NCBI GenBank assembly: GCA_023382975.1
Contig: JAHDXO010000079.1
Coordinates: forward strand, 1 to 41,735
Direction of reading: 5' to 3'
Length of the DNA: 41,735 bases
Source: Pirellulaceae bacterium
GTDB taxonomy: Bacteria; Planctomycetota; Planctomycetia; Pirellulales; Pirellulaceae
Positions 16,066 to 24,151 of the stretch are shown piece by piece. Each line of letters opens with the position of its first letter. Position 1 is the first letter of the stretch. Under the pieces are notes generated by a model, which made no database searches, was not told the origin of the DNA, and saw nothing but the letters and a program-made list of their open reading frames with translations. The position numbers and the translations under genes were made by a program.

Positions 16066-17034
16066 TCAGAGTTCCAGGGTCAACTTCAATGAACCTTCGG
16101 CGCGCGCCGGATCGGCATACATCTCGAATGCCTCCGCCGCGCGCTGCCAAGGCATTCGCGGCGTCACCATTTGCACCAAGTCGGTTCGTCCCTGGACGAT
16201 CATGTCGACCGCGTTTTGAAAATACTCTTTGCACTCGGGGCCCATCGAAGCGACGATCTCGGTCTCGTTGGTCACGGTATGAAACCAGGGAAACTCCTGC
16301 AGATCGTGATGCGGCACCCCGAACACGTACAAGCGACCCTGGCGCCGAGGCAGATAGGCCGCTGCGACCAAGGCGTCAGGATGGCCCACGGCCTCGACGC
16401 AGAAATCGACCATCTGCCCCTCGGTCAACTCCTTGACCTGCTCGGTCACGTTTCCTCGCGAGGCATCGACCACGTCGGTGGCCCCGAACCGCTTGGCCCA
16501 GTTCAATCGCCATGCGACCTTGTCGATGCCGATCACTTGTCGGGCGCCCATGCGGCCGAGCAGATGGGTGAAGATCAGCCCCATCGGGCCTTGGCCGACG
16601 ACCGCGCACCGCTGGTTGATGACCGGTCCGGTTCGCACCAGTGCCCGCAAGACCGTCGCCAGCGGCTGAGCGACCACCAGCGCGCCGACGTCCGGCGGAT
16701 CCGCCGGCAAACGGGCCAGACCGCCGGGTACCGAAACGATGTACTCCGCAAAGCCGTTGTAATCCTCGGGGTGAGCCAGCACGAGCGTCCCCGGTTCCCA
16801 CCCGGCCGCTCGCGACTCGACGATCGTGCCGATGTTCTCATGCCCCAACCACCCGGGCGGCGGCGGCCACTTAATCCTGCCCCAACGGCCATCGCCCATA
16901 TATGGCCCCATGTTCGTGCCGCACAGCGCGATGTGGCTGCACCGCACCAGCACCTGGCCATCGGCTGCTTGCGGTTGCGGAGCGTCATCGATCAGTCGGA
17001 TCTTCCGGGGTGATTCGAACAGCACGGCTCGCAT
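16066..17034 (-). CDS. Zinc-type alcohol dehydrogenase-like (MDR) protein
   Basis: A 322-residue medium-chain dehydrogenase/reductase with a GroES-like N-terminal domain and a Rossmann domain. Catalytic-zinc candidates are C38 (HIALCGTN) and H65/E66 (WLGHENIG). The nucleotide motif is VVGQGPMGLI, ending in VIGIDK, which suggests NAD. The four-cysteine structural-zinc lobe found in many MDR enzymes is absent, which explains the short length. It is the first gene of the operon, with 30 nt to the next start. In the anaerobic benzoyl-CoA pathway an MDR hydroxyacyl-CoA dehydrogenase occupies a similar place, but the substrate here is unknown. Confidence 0.88.
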   Translation of the reverse strand: MRAVLFESPRKIRLIDDAPQPQAADGQVLVRCSHIALCGTNMGPYMGDGRWGRIKWPPPPGWLGHENIGTIVESRAAGWEPGTLVLAHPEDYNGFAEYIVSVPGGLARLPADPPDVGALVVAQPLATVLRALVRTGPVINQRCAVVGQGPMGLIFTHLLGRMGARQVIGIDKVAWRLNWAKRFGATDVVDASRGNVTEQVKELTEGQMVDFCVEAVGHPDALVAAAYLPRRQGRLYVFGVPHHDLQEFPWFHTVTNETEIVASMGPECKEYFQNAVDMIVQGRTDLVQMVTPRMPWQRAAEAFEMYADPARAEGSLKLTLEL

Positions 17035-17144
17035 GGTCGAGTTCTCTCCAAAGGAGGCATGGTACGGGCGGGTGAAACGGGTTTCAACTTACCCTCCCGC
17101 CCGCAGTCGGTCAAGAAGGTCGGAAACTCCGCCGCCGTAGCGGC

Positions 17145-17966
17145 TTACAAGCCGCGGAGGAACCAGTCGATCGCTTCCGCGACACCGCAGGGGGTGTTCG
17201 AAGGAATGAACCGGGCCAGCCGTTTCAGTTCTTCGTCGGCGTCCGGCATGGCGACCGGCACTCCGGCGTATTCCAGCAGCGGCAGATCGTTCATCGAATC
17301 GCCGATCGCCAAGCAGCGTTGGCGCGGCACCCCGTAGAAGTTCAGCAGCCAATCGAGCGCGCGGCCTTTGGAAACTTGGGGCGAGAGGAATTCCACGTAT
17401 TGGGGCATCGAACGCGTCACGTAGACCCGGTGATCCCATCGCTGACGGGCTTCGTCCAACAGGCGACCGACGTTCGCCGGTTCGTCGATGACCAGCAGCT
17501 TCAACGGCTGCCGCCCGGAAAACCGCCGCATGTCCGGTTCTTCCAGGCAATTCATCCCATTCCGCTCGCAGTAGCGGCGAGCCAGGTCGTTGTACCGGCT
17601 GACGAACAAGTCGTCGTTCAGGTAGTAATGCAGATGGAGTTGCCGGCCCAGGCACATCTCGACGATTTCGCAGGACACATCGGCCGCCAGGCAGGTACAT
17701 GCCAGTTCGGGACCGCCGCAACTCCAGCGGATCAGCGCTCCGTTGAAACCGACAACAGGAACCCGGGGCAGCCCTACCCGGGCGGCGACGGCGTCGGCCG
17801 AAACATAGGGCCGTCCCGTCACTACAATCACGGCCGCCCCCTGCTGCTCCGCGCGCCGGATCGCCGCGACGTTCTCCGCCGAGATCGTGTTGTCCGGCGC
17901 GATCAACGTGCCATCCAGGTCGATGGCGATCAGCTTGTCGATGGGACCGGGAGCGTTCTCGTTCAT
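17145..17966 (-). CDS. Cof-type HAD-superfamily phosphatase
   Basis: A 273-residue haloacid-dehalogenase-like hydrolase of the Cof/YidA class, phosphatases for sugar phosphates and other small metabolites. Motif I is AIDLDGTLI with nucleophile and acid/base Asp, motif II is VVTGRP, motif III includes Lys in VSKGRALDWLL, and motif IV is AIGDSMNDLPLL. A large C2-type cap lies between motifs II and III. The ATG at 17966 sits just before the conserved core; the longer open frame upstream covers repeat-rich non-coding DNA. It stands alone, between the CoA operon and the CsrA-fusion gene. Confidence 0.93.
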   Translation of the reverse strand: MNENAPGPIDKLIAIDLDGTLIAPDNTISAENVAAIRRAEQQGAAVIVVTGRPYVSADAVAARVGLPRVPVVGFNGALIRWSCGGPELACTCLAADVSCEIVEMCLGRQLHLHYYLNDDLFVSRYNDLARRYCERNGMNCLEEPDMRRFSGRQPLKLLVIDEPANVGRLLDEARQRWDHRVYVTRSMPQYVEFLSPQVSKGRALDWLLNFYGVPRQRCLAIGDSMNDLPLLEYAGVPVAMPDADEELKRLARFIPSNTPCGVAEAIDWFLRGL

Positions 17967-18040
17967 GACCGCGCCAAGGATGCTCGGACCACCTCCACGA
18001 CCGCGTCGGCCTCCGCGAGACCGATCCACGTGGCGGCGGA

Positions 18041-18072
18041 TCTCCGAGACGCCGATTGTTCGGTCTCGGAGA
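18041..18072 (-). other. Perfect 10-bp hairpin in the leader of the HAD phosphatase gene
   Basis: The arms at 18041-18050 and 18063-18072 are exact reverse complements around a 12-nt loop. No T run follows on either strand, so a simple intrinsic terminator is unlikely. The same region carries two near-identical copies of gagaccgatccacgtg (about 18016 and 18071). It lies 70 nt downstream of the CsrA-fusion stop and 75 nt before the HAD start. Confidence 0.45.
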
Positions 18073-18146
18073 GACCGATCCAGGTGAAGCGATTCGGAGT
18101 GCGGTACAGCATACCCCGAGTCCCGTCGGCGAACCACCCCGCGCGG

Positions 18147-18911
18147 TCAAACCGCCGTTGCCGTCAAGCCGATCTGTTCTGCGATTTCGTGGACGAGCCG
18201 TTCCGGATTGATCGGTTTGGGGAACCAGCGGTCAATCCCTTCCGGTCCGATCGAGATGCCCATTTTCTCGGGATCGGTGCCGCTGACGGCGAAGACCTTC
18301 AGGTCGCGGAGATCGTCGCTGGCGCGGACTTTCTTGATGAAGCACCGACCGCTGCAGCGCGGCATCTGCATGTCCAACAAGACCACATCCGGCAACGCGT
18401 GCAGGGACAGATAGTCCAACGCATCCTGCCCGTCGCCGGCGGTCGTCGTTTCGATGCCGTACGAGCGCAGGAAGCCGGCCAGCAACTCCCGCTCGTTCGC
18501 ATTGTCTTCGATCAACAGCGCCCGCGGTGCGCGTTCCTCCCGCGGTCCCACGGCTTCCGTGGCTTCTTTCTCCAGCATCCGCAATTCGCGGAATACGTCC
18601 ATCACCATCTGCTGCGCTTCGCCGTTGCGGTCGTATTCGCACTGTTCGTGCAACCGGTTGAGCGACTCGGCCGCGGCGTCCAAACGGTGGCGCACGGCGT
18701 GGATCAAGTGGCGCAGCGAAACGGACGAATCCTCGTCGGTCGAGAATTCGAGGTGTTTCTTGTCGGTGAGTTCGTGCCGGTAGATCGGCACTTCCGACGG
18801 CGCATCGATCCCGATCCTCGCGACATTGCCGCGGATTCGCAGCACCTCGACCGTAATGCCCAGCGTGGGGAAAACGATTTTGTCAGTTTCCTTCCTTGAA
18901 AGTACCAGCAT
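18147..18911 (-). CDS. CsrA-response regulator fusion protein
   Basis: A 254-residue protein of two parts. Residues 1-55 are a full CsrA domain: start MLVLSRKETDKIVFP, core RGNVARIGIDAP, and VPIYRHEL containing R45, the equivalent of the key RNA-binding Arg44 of CsrA. After a helical linker (about 62-120), residues 130-250 form a receiver domain with acidic pocket E135/D136, phospho-acceptor D180 (VVLLDMQMP), S210 (AVSGTD) and K232 (FPKP). CsrA dimers bind GGA motifs in mRNA leaders. Receiver phosphorylation could switch dimerisation or RNA binding; that is inference. The start is fixed by a perfect AAAGGAGG site and by the CsrA N-terminus. No histidine kinase is adjacent. Confidence 0.95.
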   Translation of the reverse strand: MLVLSRKETDKIVFPTLGITVEVLRIRGNVARIGIDAPSEVPIYRHELTDKKHLEFSTDEDSSVSLRHLIHAVRHRLDAAAESLNRLHEQCEYDRNGEAQQMVMDVFRELRMLEKEATEAVGPREERAPRALLIEDNANERELLAGFLRSYGIETTTAGDGQDALDYLSLHALPDVVLLDMQMPRCSGRCFIKKVRASDDLRDLKVFAVSGTDPEKMGISIGPEGIDRWFPKPINPERLVHEIAEQIGLTATAV

Positions 18912-18918
18912 GTTCGTG

Positions 18919-18926
18919 CCTCCTTT
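18919..18926 (-). promoter_or_regulatory. Strong ribosome binding site of the CsrA fusion gene
   Basis: AAAGGAGG lies 7 nt before the ATG. It is one of the strongest Shine-Dalgarno sites in the window and contains a GGA, so it could itself be bound by CsrA (autoregulation). That last point is inference. Confidence 0.7.
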
Positions 18927-19209
18927 GCCTCTCCTTCCCATAGGGAGTCCCCTCAGCCCTTTTCTTCTGGAGGGGACTTCGCAGTCAGCCGAAGCGCAAC
19001 GACAAGCGGTCGCCACCGGGCGACCGAGCGCAAGGCCAATTCCGCAGACGTCCGGCATCGTGCCGGGAAAACCACGAGAGGACGAGGCGGGAATCCATTC
19101 CCCAATCGTCTGCACTGCGGTCATTTTGGCACGGGGGGCGGAACTGAATCAAGATCGATTTCCGCCGATTTTGCGGGAAACCGGGCGTTTTCGGCAGTGC
19201 TAGCACCGG

Positions 19210-20094
19210 TCAGAGGCGCCGGATCCTCTCCGAAAAGTCCTCCGCGGACGCGTACCGATTGGCTCGCTGGTTGATCAATGCCCGCTTCTTCGTCCGCTCG
19301 AATGTGTCCTCGGTGTCCAGCAGTCCCAGGTCGTAAGCCAGTTGGTCGGAGAAGCCGGGCAGCAGAACGCCGACGTTCGGAGGGATCTTTCCCGGTGCCA
19401 TGCGGTTGATGTGGGCCACGATGTTGGTCGTGCAATTGTTGGTGAAGGTGTCGTAGAACTCGGGCTCCACCGTCAGTTTGTTGACACGCGCCATCATGTC
19501 CAGCAGCAGGATGCGCGCCTGTTCCGGCGTGGCCCGCGTCGGATACAGGTAGACCTCGACATCGCGGTGCTTCGTGCGCAGCGGGATCACGTCCCGTTCG
19601 TCCGCGACGACATACATCAGCTCGTACTGCCGCATCAGCCCCTTGACCGGCGAATAGGTCTGCCCTTCCTCCAGACGCGCTTCGACCGAAACGGCCAGGT
19701 AATCGTTTTCGCCGAAGCCGAAGCTGAGCATCGTGTGGGCCAGACTGGGCGCACCTTTGAACGGAACGACTAGGAAATCCACCGAATCGAGCCGATTCAA
19801 GTCGAACGTTTTGTCGTAGTAGCGGACGATGTACTCGCTCTCGCTCAAGTACTTGCAGTTGCGGATGTTGCGGATGGTCAGATGGCTCCCGTACAGTTCG
19901 GCGCTCGGCAGCACTGCCAAATACGGCTCCCAACGGCGATGATTCGACGCCGTCACCGCCCGCTGCAATTCCTCGGGGCTCAGCACGTCCGTCAACTTGG
20001 TCGGCGGACGTTTTGTCGCGCAGCCCGACAGCACTGCCAGCACCAAGATGCCAGCCAGCCACGGAACACGGAAGATCGAGACGAGCCGTTCCAC
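19210..20094 (-). CDS. DUF4105-family lipoprotein
   Basis: A 294-residue exported lipoprotein. From the GTG at 20094 the protein starts ERLVSIFRVPWLAGILVLAV and ends its signal with lipobox LSGC, so Cys should be lipidated. The rest has the DUF4105 pattern, including SLAHTMLSFGFGENDYLAVS and FYDTFTNNCTTNIVAHINR; the Asn-Cys motif recalls papain/NlpC-like folds, but activity is unproven. No ATG is available before the lipoprotein signal, so GTG is the best start even without a ribosome site. It runs in the same direction as the upstream epimerase-like gene, 161 nt away. Function is unknown. Confidence 0.82.
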   Translation of the reverse strand: MERLVSIFRVPWLAGILVLAVLSGCATKRPPTKLTDVLSPEELQRAVTASNHRRWEPYLAVLPSAELYGSHLTIRNIRNCKYLSESEYIVRYYDKTFDLNRLDSVDFLVVPFKGAPSLAHTMLSFGFGENDYLAVSVEARLEEGQTYSPVKGLMRQYELMYVVADERDVIPLRTKHRDVEVYLYPTRATPEQARILLLDMMARVNKLTVEPEFYDTFTNNCTTNIVAHINRMAPGKIPPNVGVLLPGFSDQLAYDLGLLDTEDTFERTKKRALINQRANRYASAEDFSERIRRL

Positions 20095-20255
20095 GTTTGA
20101 CCGCCCAATCGCTTGGGGAGAAGAGAGCGGCCTGTGAATACCGACAAACCGCAGCCGCGGCAAGCCCAAAAAAGGCTGCGAAGCAAGGGCAAAGGGCACT
20201 CGCTCCGGGCGGAAGCCGATTCGATTTCGATCGGCGCTGGGAACCCGCCACGTCC

Positions 20256-21005
20256 TTACAGCAAACTCTCCAGCAACAGACGCATCTTGCGCATCTCGAC
20301 AATGTGATCGACGCCCGGCAATTCCCGCAGATGGACGCTCAATGCCAAGCCGTAATTCACCTGCCTCAACATGTTCACCAACCGCCCGTACTCGATCTCC
20401 CCCTGGCCGATCCGGACCTGCAATTCGGTGGGCGTGGTGTCGCGGAGATGCACATGGTAGACGTACTTCATCAACCGGTCGTAGTTGCGCGGGCCAAGCG
20501 GATTGCAGATGTAATGGCTGGGATCCAACGTCAGACCCAACCCGGGCACGTTGTCGCACAGCACCTTGACCGTGTCGGGATCCTCGGACAACCGCCCCAC
20601 CTGACTCTTGATACCGACGCGAACCCCTTCCAATTCGGCCAAGGCGACCAAACGCTGAAGGTGCTCGACCTCCTGATTGAAAGGCGTACCCAGTTCCCCT
20701 GAAGGAACCGTCAGCGTCACAACCTTGGTGGCTTTTGCCAGTCGGCAGCAAGCGGCGAATTGCTTGTAGTGTTCTTCGCCCTCCGCCTCGATCTCGACGC
20801 TGTACGAAACAACGGACGCACGGTGCGTGTCGCGGGCACAATCGACTGCGGCATTCAAGTCCTCGGATACCTCAGATGGCTTGAGCTGGTTGCCGCTTTC
20901 GTGAACCGCGATCTCCACGTGGCTGTATTCCAAATCGATGATGCGGGCGACCGCATCGCGAAGGGACAAATCGCAAAAACATTCCGTCGAGGCAGCCACT
21001 AACAC
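20256..21005 (-). CDS. Sugar-phosphate isomerase/epimerase-like TIM-barrel protein
   Basis: A 249-residue xylose-isomerase-like TIM barrel (AP endonuclease 2 superfamily). Seen are DAVARIIDLEYSHVEIAVHE, LGLTLDPSHYICNP, VYHVHLRDTTP and IGQGEIEYGRLVNML, which correspond to the usual metal-ligand strands. At the strand that normally ends in Glu-Asn-His the sequence reads VGIKSQVG, with Lys in place of the metal-ligand Glu, so the site may be altered. The start is set at a GTG (21005) because GGAAGGAG lies exactly 8 nt before it. A longer frame would begin at an ATG at 21050 without such a site. The substrate is unknown. Confidence 0.85.
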   Translation of the reverse strand: MLVAASTECFCDLSLRDAVARIIDLEYSHVEIAVHESGNQLKPSEVSEDLNAAVDCARDTHRASVVSYSVEIEAEGEEHYKQFAACCRLAKATKVVTLTVPSGELGTPFNQEVEHLQRLVALAELEGVRVGIKSQVGRLSEDPDTVKVLCDNVPGLGLTLDPSHYICNPLGPRNYDRLMKYVYHVHLRDTTPTELQVRIGQGEIEYGRLVNMLRQVNYGLALSVHLRELPGVDHIVEMRKMRLLLESLL

Positions 21006-21013
21006 GGGGGCAA

Positions 21014-21021
21014 CTCCTTCC
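21014..21021 (-). promoter_or_regulatory. Ribosome binding site deciding a GTG start
   Basis: GGAAGGAG sits 8 nt before the GTG at 21005, and that GTG leads straight into the first barrel strand (VAASTECF). This supports GTG over the ATG 45 nt upstream. Confidence 0.65.
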
Positions 21022-21118
21022 ACCAACCTGCGCTCAAGAACCAATTCCATTTCCAAGCGGGATAGCTTACTTGATCAAGCGGGTCGACGGCAACACCATC
21101 CCGCGCGGGTGCGGTCGG

Positions 21119-21146
21119 TTGCCGCCGCGGTTCTCGGAACTAGAAT
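21119..21146 (+). promoter_or_regulatory. Candidate sigma70 promoter of sppA
   Basis: TTGCCG (21119-21124), a 16-nt spacer and TAGAAT (21141-21146) lie about 45 nt before the sppA ATG in the divergent intergenic region. Four of six -35 bases and five of six -10 bases fit the consensus. Confidence 0.45.
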
Positions 21147-21191
21147 AGGGGCTCGTCGATTCGCAATCCGCTGGAACTGCAGGAGATCCCT

Positions 21192-22289
21192 ATGGAAACC
21201 GATATCCCAACCGCCGAAATGGCCCCGTCCCCGCCCGCTAGCTCGAACTCCGGTTCTGTGCCACTGCCGCCGCAGATCGTGGTGCATTGCGGTCCCGGAG
21301 GTTTTCAGCGGTTCTTTGGCTGGGCCGGCTGGATCGGGTTCAGCGTGACACTGCTGGTGCTGATCAGTTGGTCGTTTGCCATGCAACAGTATTTTGACAC
21401 GACGGGAGGCATCCAGGAGCGTTTCCACTCGGGCGAAAAACACGCCCGCGACAAAGTGGCGATCATCTCGGTGACCGGGACGATCGTCGACGGCAGCGGA
21501 TTCGTGAAGAACCAGATCGACCGCATCCGCGACGACGAGGACGTCAAGGCGATCGTGGTGCGAGTGGTTTCGCCCGGCGGCACGATCACCGGCTCGGACT
21601 ATATTCTCCATCACCTGGTCAAGTTGCGGGAAGAGAAGAAAGTCCCGCTGGTCGTGAGCATGGGCAGCATTGCGGCCAGCGGCGGCTACTACGTCGCCAT
21701 GGCCGTCGGCGACCAGGAACGGTCGATCTACGCCGAACCGACGACCACCACCGGCTCGATCGGCGTGATCATCCCGCATTACGACCTGACCGGCCTGCTC
21801 GAGCGGTTCGACATCGAGGACAACTCGCTGGCCAGCCATCCCAACAAGCAGATGCTGAGCATGACCCGTCCAATGACCGACGAGCAGCGGAAGATTGTCG
21901 AAGCCTATCTGGACGCAGCCTTCGTGCGGTTCAAGGAACGGATCAAGCTGGGACGTCCCGTCTTCCGCAAAGACCCCGGCGCGCTGGATCAATTGGCAAC
22001 GGGCGAGGTGTTCACAGCCGATCAGGCCAAGCAGTACGGCCTGATCGACGAAATCGGCTTTGTGGAAGATGCAATCGACCGAGTGATCGAGATGGCCAAG
22101 TTGAATAAGTCGAAGATCCGGGTGGTGCAATACGAGCGGACGGCGTCGTTGTTCGACGTGCCTTGGCTGGTCGAATCGCAGCACGCCCGCTCCCGCTTGG
22201 ATCTGGCCAGTTGGTTCGATTTGCACACGCCTCAGGCGTACTACCTGGCCACCACGCTGCCGGTCCTGGCGACCCGAGTATCGCGCTGA
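21192..22289 (+). CDS. sppA: Signal peptide peptidase SppA (S49 family)
   Basis: A 365-residue membrane-anchored serine protease of the short (single-domain) SppA type, which degrades leftover signal peptides in the membrane. A cytoplasmic Pro/Ser-rich tail of about 40 residues precedes one transmembrane helix (about 42-64, WIGFSVTLLVLISWSFAM). The protease domain has VRVVSPGG, the nucleophile S163 in MGSIAASGGYY, TTTTGSIGVI, and a likely general-base Lys at 219 (SHPNKQMLS), as in Ser/Lys-dyad SppA. AGGAG lies 6 nt before the ATG. It is a single gene, divergent from the epimerase-like gene and convergent with the EamA gene. Confidence 0.93.
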   Translation: METDIPTAEMAPSPPASSNSGSVPLPPQIVVHCGPGGFQRFFGWAGWIGFSVTLLVLISWSFAMQQYFDTTGGIQERFHSGEKHARDKVAIISVTGTIVDGSGFVKNQIDRIRDDEDVKAIVVRVVSPGGTITGSDYILHHLVKLREEKKVPLVVSMGSIAASGGYYVAMAVGDQERSIYAEPTTTTGSIGVIIPHYDLTGLLERFDIEDNSLASHPNKQMLSMTRPMTDEQRKIVEAYLDAAFVRFKERIKLGRPVFRKDPGALDQLATGEVFTADQAKQYGLIDEIGFVEDAIDRVIEMAKLNKSKIRVVQYERTASLFDVPWLVESQHARSRLDLASWFDLHTPQAYYLATTLPVLATRVSR

Positions 22290-22308
22290 CCAAGGCCCGT
22301 CGTCAGCC

Positions 22309-22358
22309 TGTTCGGGACGCCCCTCGGCAGCATTGTCGATGTCGAGCGGTCCCGAACA
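22309..22358. terminator. Inverted repeat between convergent genes (possible bidirectional terminator)
   Basis: TGTTCGGGAC (22309-22318) and its exact reverse complement (22349-22358) bracket a 30-nt loop that can add a short inner ctcg/cgag pairing. It lies 20 nt after the sppA stop and 12 nt from the stop of the opposing EamA gene. No T tract follows on either strand, so termination is inferred from position and stem strength only. Confidence 0.45.
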
Positions 22359-22369
22359 CAATCGTACTT

Positions 22370-23257
22370 TCATGCGCGAAGCTTCTCCGGGCCGACCAGT
22401 CCGTAGCGGGCGACCAGCCCCAGCAGGATAAAGACGCCGCCGATCAGCGTCCACCATTGGGGAAACTCGTAGCTTGGTACGTGACGCCAAGCCAGGTAAA
22501 CCCAGACAGGCACCAGAATCGGTTCCAGCAGGACGATTCCCGTGGCTTCGTGCCCGGCGACGTAACGCAGGCCGCGGGCGAACAGCAGGTAGGGCAACCC
22601 CATCTGGATCATGCCGAACGCGGTCAAGCAAAGTGTCTGACCGCCGCTGGGCCAAATGCCGTGGTGCAGCACAAACGGAAAGAACAACACGGCGGTGACC
22701 AGATTGTTCAGCAGCATCAGCCACGCGCCGTCCTCGGTTCGCAAGTATCGCAGCGAAAGGACGACCCCGGCGTACGTGATGCCGCCGCCCAGCCCGTAGG
22801 CCACGCCGACCGGCGATTGGCCGCGGACCTCGAACCACAGAATCAGCCCGATGCCCAGCACCGAGCATCCCAACAGCCACCGGTCGCGCGGATGCACCGG
22901 CTCGCCGAAGACGAGCACCCCAATCAGAAAGACCCACATCGGCGCGGTGTTCTGCAGCCAGATCGCATTGGCCTCGTTGGTCAGCGTCAGCGCGTTCAAG
23001 AACGTGTAGTTCATCGCCGCGTAGGCCAGAACCATCGGCACCAATTGAATCCTCCACCGCGGACGGCGCACGAACGGCAGAATCACCAGCGCCGCAAACA
23101 ACGCGCGCCAGAACGCCAACAAGGGTCCGCGCACCGGCATCCCGTCGATTTCCGCGGGCCAGTCGGCAAACAGCGGCGCCTTGGCGAACAAACCGTTCGT
23201 GCTCCACAGCACGGCCGCCGTCAGAATCAGCAGTCGCCCGGCGGTCTTTTCGTTCAT
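22370..23257 (-). CDS. EamA/DMT-family transporter
   Basis: A 295-residue integral membrane protein with about ten hydrophobic helices in two EamA repeats. The first repeat runs from LLILTAAVLWSTNGLFAK to LVFGEPVHPRDRWLL, the second from VAYGLGGGITYAGVVLSL to EPILVPVWVYLAWRHVP. Drug/metabolite transporters export amino acids, nucleosides or other small molecules. The ligand cannot be told from sequence. Its ATG overlaps the stop of the upstream DUF1080 gene (ATGA), implying co-translation. The C-terminus is charged and cytoplasmic, as in the family. Confidence 0.92.
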   Translation of the reverse strand: MNEKTAGRLLILTAAVLWSTNGLFAKAPLFADWPAEIDGMPVRGPLLAFWRALFAALVILPFVRRPRWRIQLVPMVLAYAAMNYTFLNALTLTNEANAIWLQNTAPMWVFLIGVLVFGEPVHPRDRWLLGCSVLGIGLILWFEVRGQSPVGVAYGLGGGITYAGVVLSLRYLRTEDGAWLMLLNNLVTAVLFFPFVLHHGIWPSGGQTLCLTAFGMIQMGLPYLLFARGLRYVAGHEATGIVLLEPILVPVWVYLAWRHVPSYEFPQWWTLIGGVFILLGLVARYGLVGPEKLRA

Positions 23258-24105
23258 TCCGTTGGTTCGTCCTTCGAGGGCCCAACCAGCCGGCGCAAAT
23301 AGATGTCTTTGAACTGGACGAGCATCGGCGGTCCGACGTGGACTTGCAGGGCGAGCAGGCCTCGTGCAATCCGCCGCGGGTCGCGGTCATCGAGTTCGCA
23401 CATCGTGACTCCGTTGATGTTGAGCACCACACGGCCGCCCTTGGCAGTCACGGTGTAATCGTTCCATTCGCGGAGCTTGACGGTTTGCAGCAACTCGGCC
23501 GAATCGCCCAACGCCGTGATCTCCTTGTTGCCTTGCGGGTCGATCACCACTCGTTGGCCGCGTTCGGCCAGCACGCCGCGCAGCAGATATTCCATGATCA
23601 CGCCCGTCCAGCGCCCCGAGGCGTCGAAGTCGGCTTGCGTCCCAATCAGCGGATCGCCCTTGGTCTGGTCCGCCGGCCGCTTTCTGGCCCGGTAGTAGAT
23701 CCCAGAATTTCCGTTCTCCAGGCGGAACTTCAAACGCAACTCGAAATCTTCGACCGGGTCTTTCCAAATCAGAAAGTTGTTCTCTTTCAGGCCCGTGTCG
23801 GCGGTGGTCCGGCCCGTGATGGCGCCGTCCTGGACTGACCAGATCGCTCGGTCGCCATGCCAGCCACCCAACGTCCGGCCGTCGAACAACGATTCGAAAC
23901 CGGACTGGGGCACTACGGCCGAGAGCTCGGTCGGCTCGGCAGCCAGGATCTGCTCCGCCGCAGTGCCGAGCGAAACGGAATGTCCGGCAACCATTACGAA
24001 TCCGAGCATGACGAGAAGGGTGAGTCGGGTCGCGGGCCGGCTCGATTTGTGATCAAAGCGGCGAGCGCTCGGTCGCCATCTCGACGAATCGGAAGAGAAC
24101 ATCAT
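23254..24105 (-). CDS. DUF1080 (3-keto-disaccharide hydrolase-like) secreted protein
   Basis: A 283-residue exported protein with the DUF1080 concanavalin-like fold, very abundant in planctomycetes. Residues 1-55 hold a Lys/Arg-rich start and a hydrophobic segment (LTLLVMLGFVMVAGHSVSLG), a long signal peptide or anchor. The domain shows FESLFDGRTLGGWHG, WSVQDGAITG, NSGIYYRARK and the end ALQVHVGPPMLVQFKDIYLR, all family hallmarks. Some members cleave 3-keto-glycosides. GGAG lies 7 nt before the first of two adjacent ATGs, which fixes the start. It is in one transcription unit with the EamA gene. The link between the two functions is unknown. Confidence 0.9.
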   Translation of the reverse strand: MMFSSDSSRWRPSARRFDHKSSRPATRLTLLVMLGFVMVAGHSVSLGTAAEQILAAEPTELSAVVPQSGFESLFDGRTLGGWHGDRAIWSVQDGAITGRTTADTGLKENNFLIWKDPVEDFELRLKFRLENGNSGIYYRARKRPADQTKGDPLIGTQADFDASGRWTGVIMEYLLRGVLAERGQRVVIDPQGNKEITALGDSAELLQTVKLREWNDYTVTAKGGRVVLNINGVTMCELDDRDPRRIARGLLALQVHVGPPMLVQFKDIYLRRLVGPSKDEPTE

Positions 24106-24151
24106 CGTAGATCTCCTGATTGAGTTAGGCTCAGGAAGGTAGAAAACGATT

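Noticed and set aside
14401..16092. 563-codon open frame on the plus strand
   Set aside because: It is antisense to the strongly conserved hydratase/dehydrogenase gene; composition is Arg/Gln/His-rich without motifs.
22163..23302. 379-codon plus-strand open frame
   Set aside because: It is antisense to the EamA transporter, with no recognisable domain.
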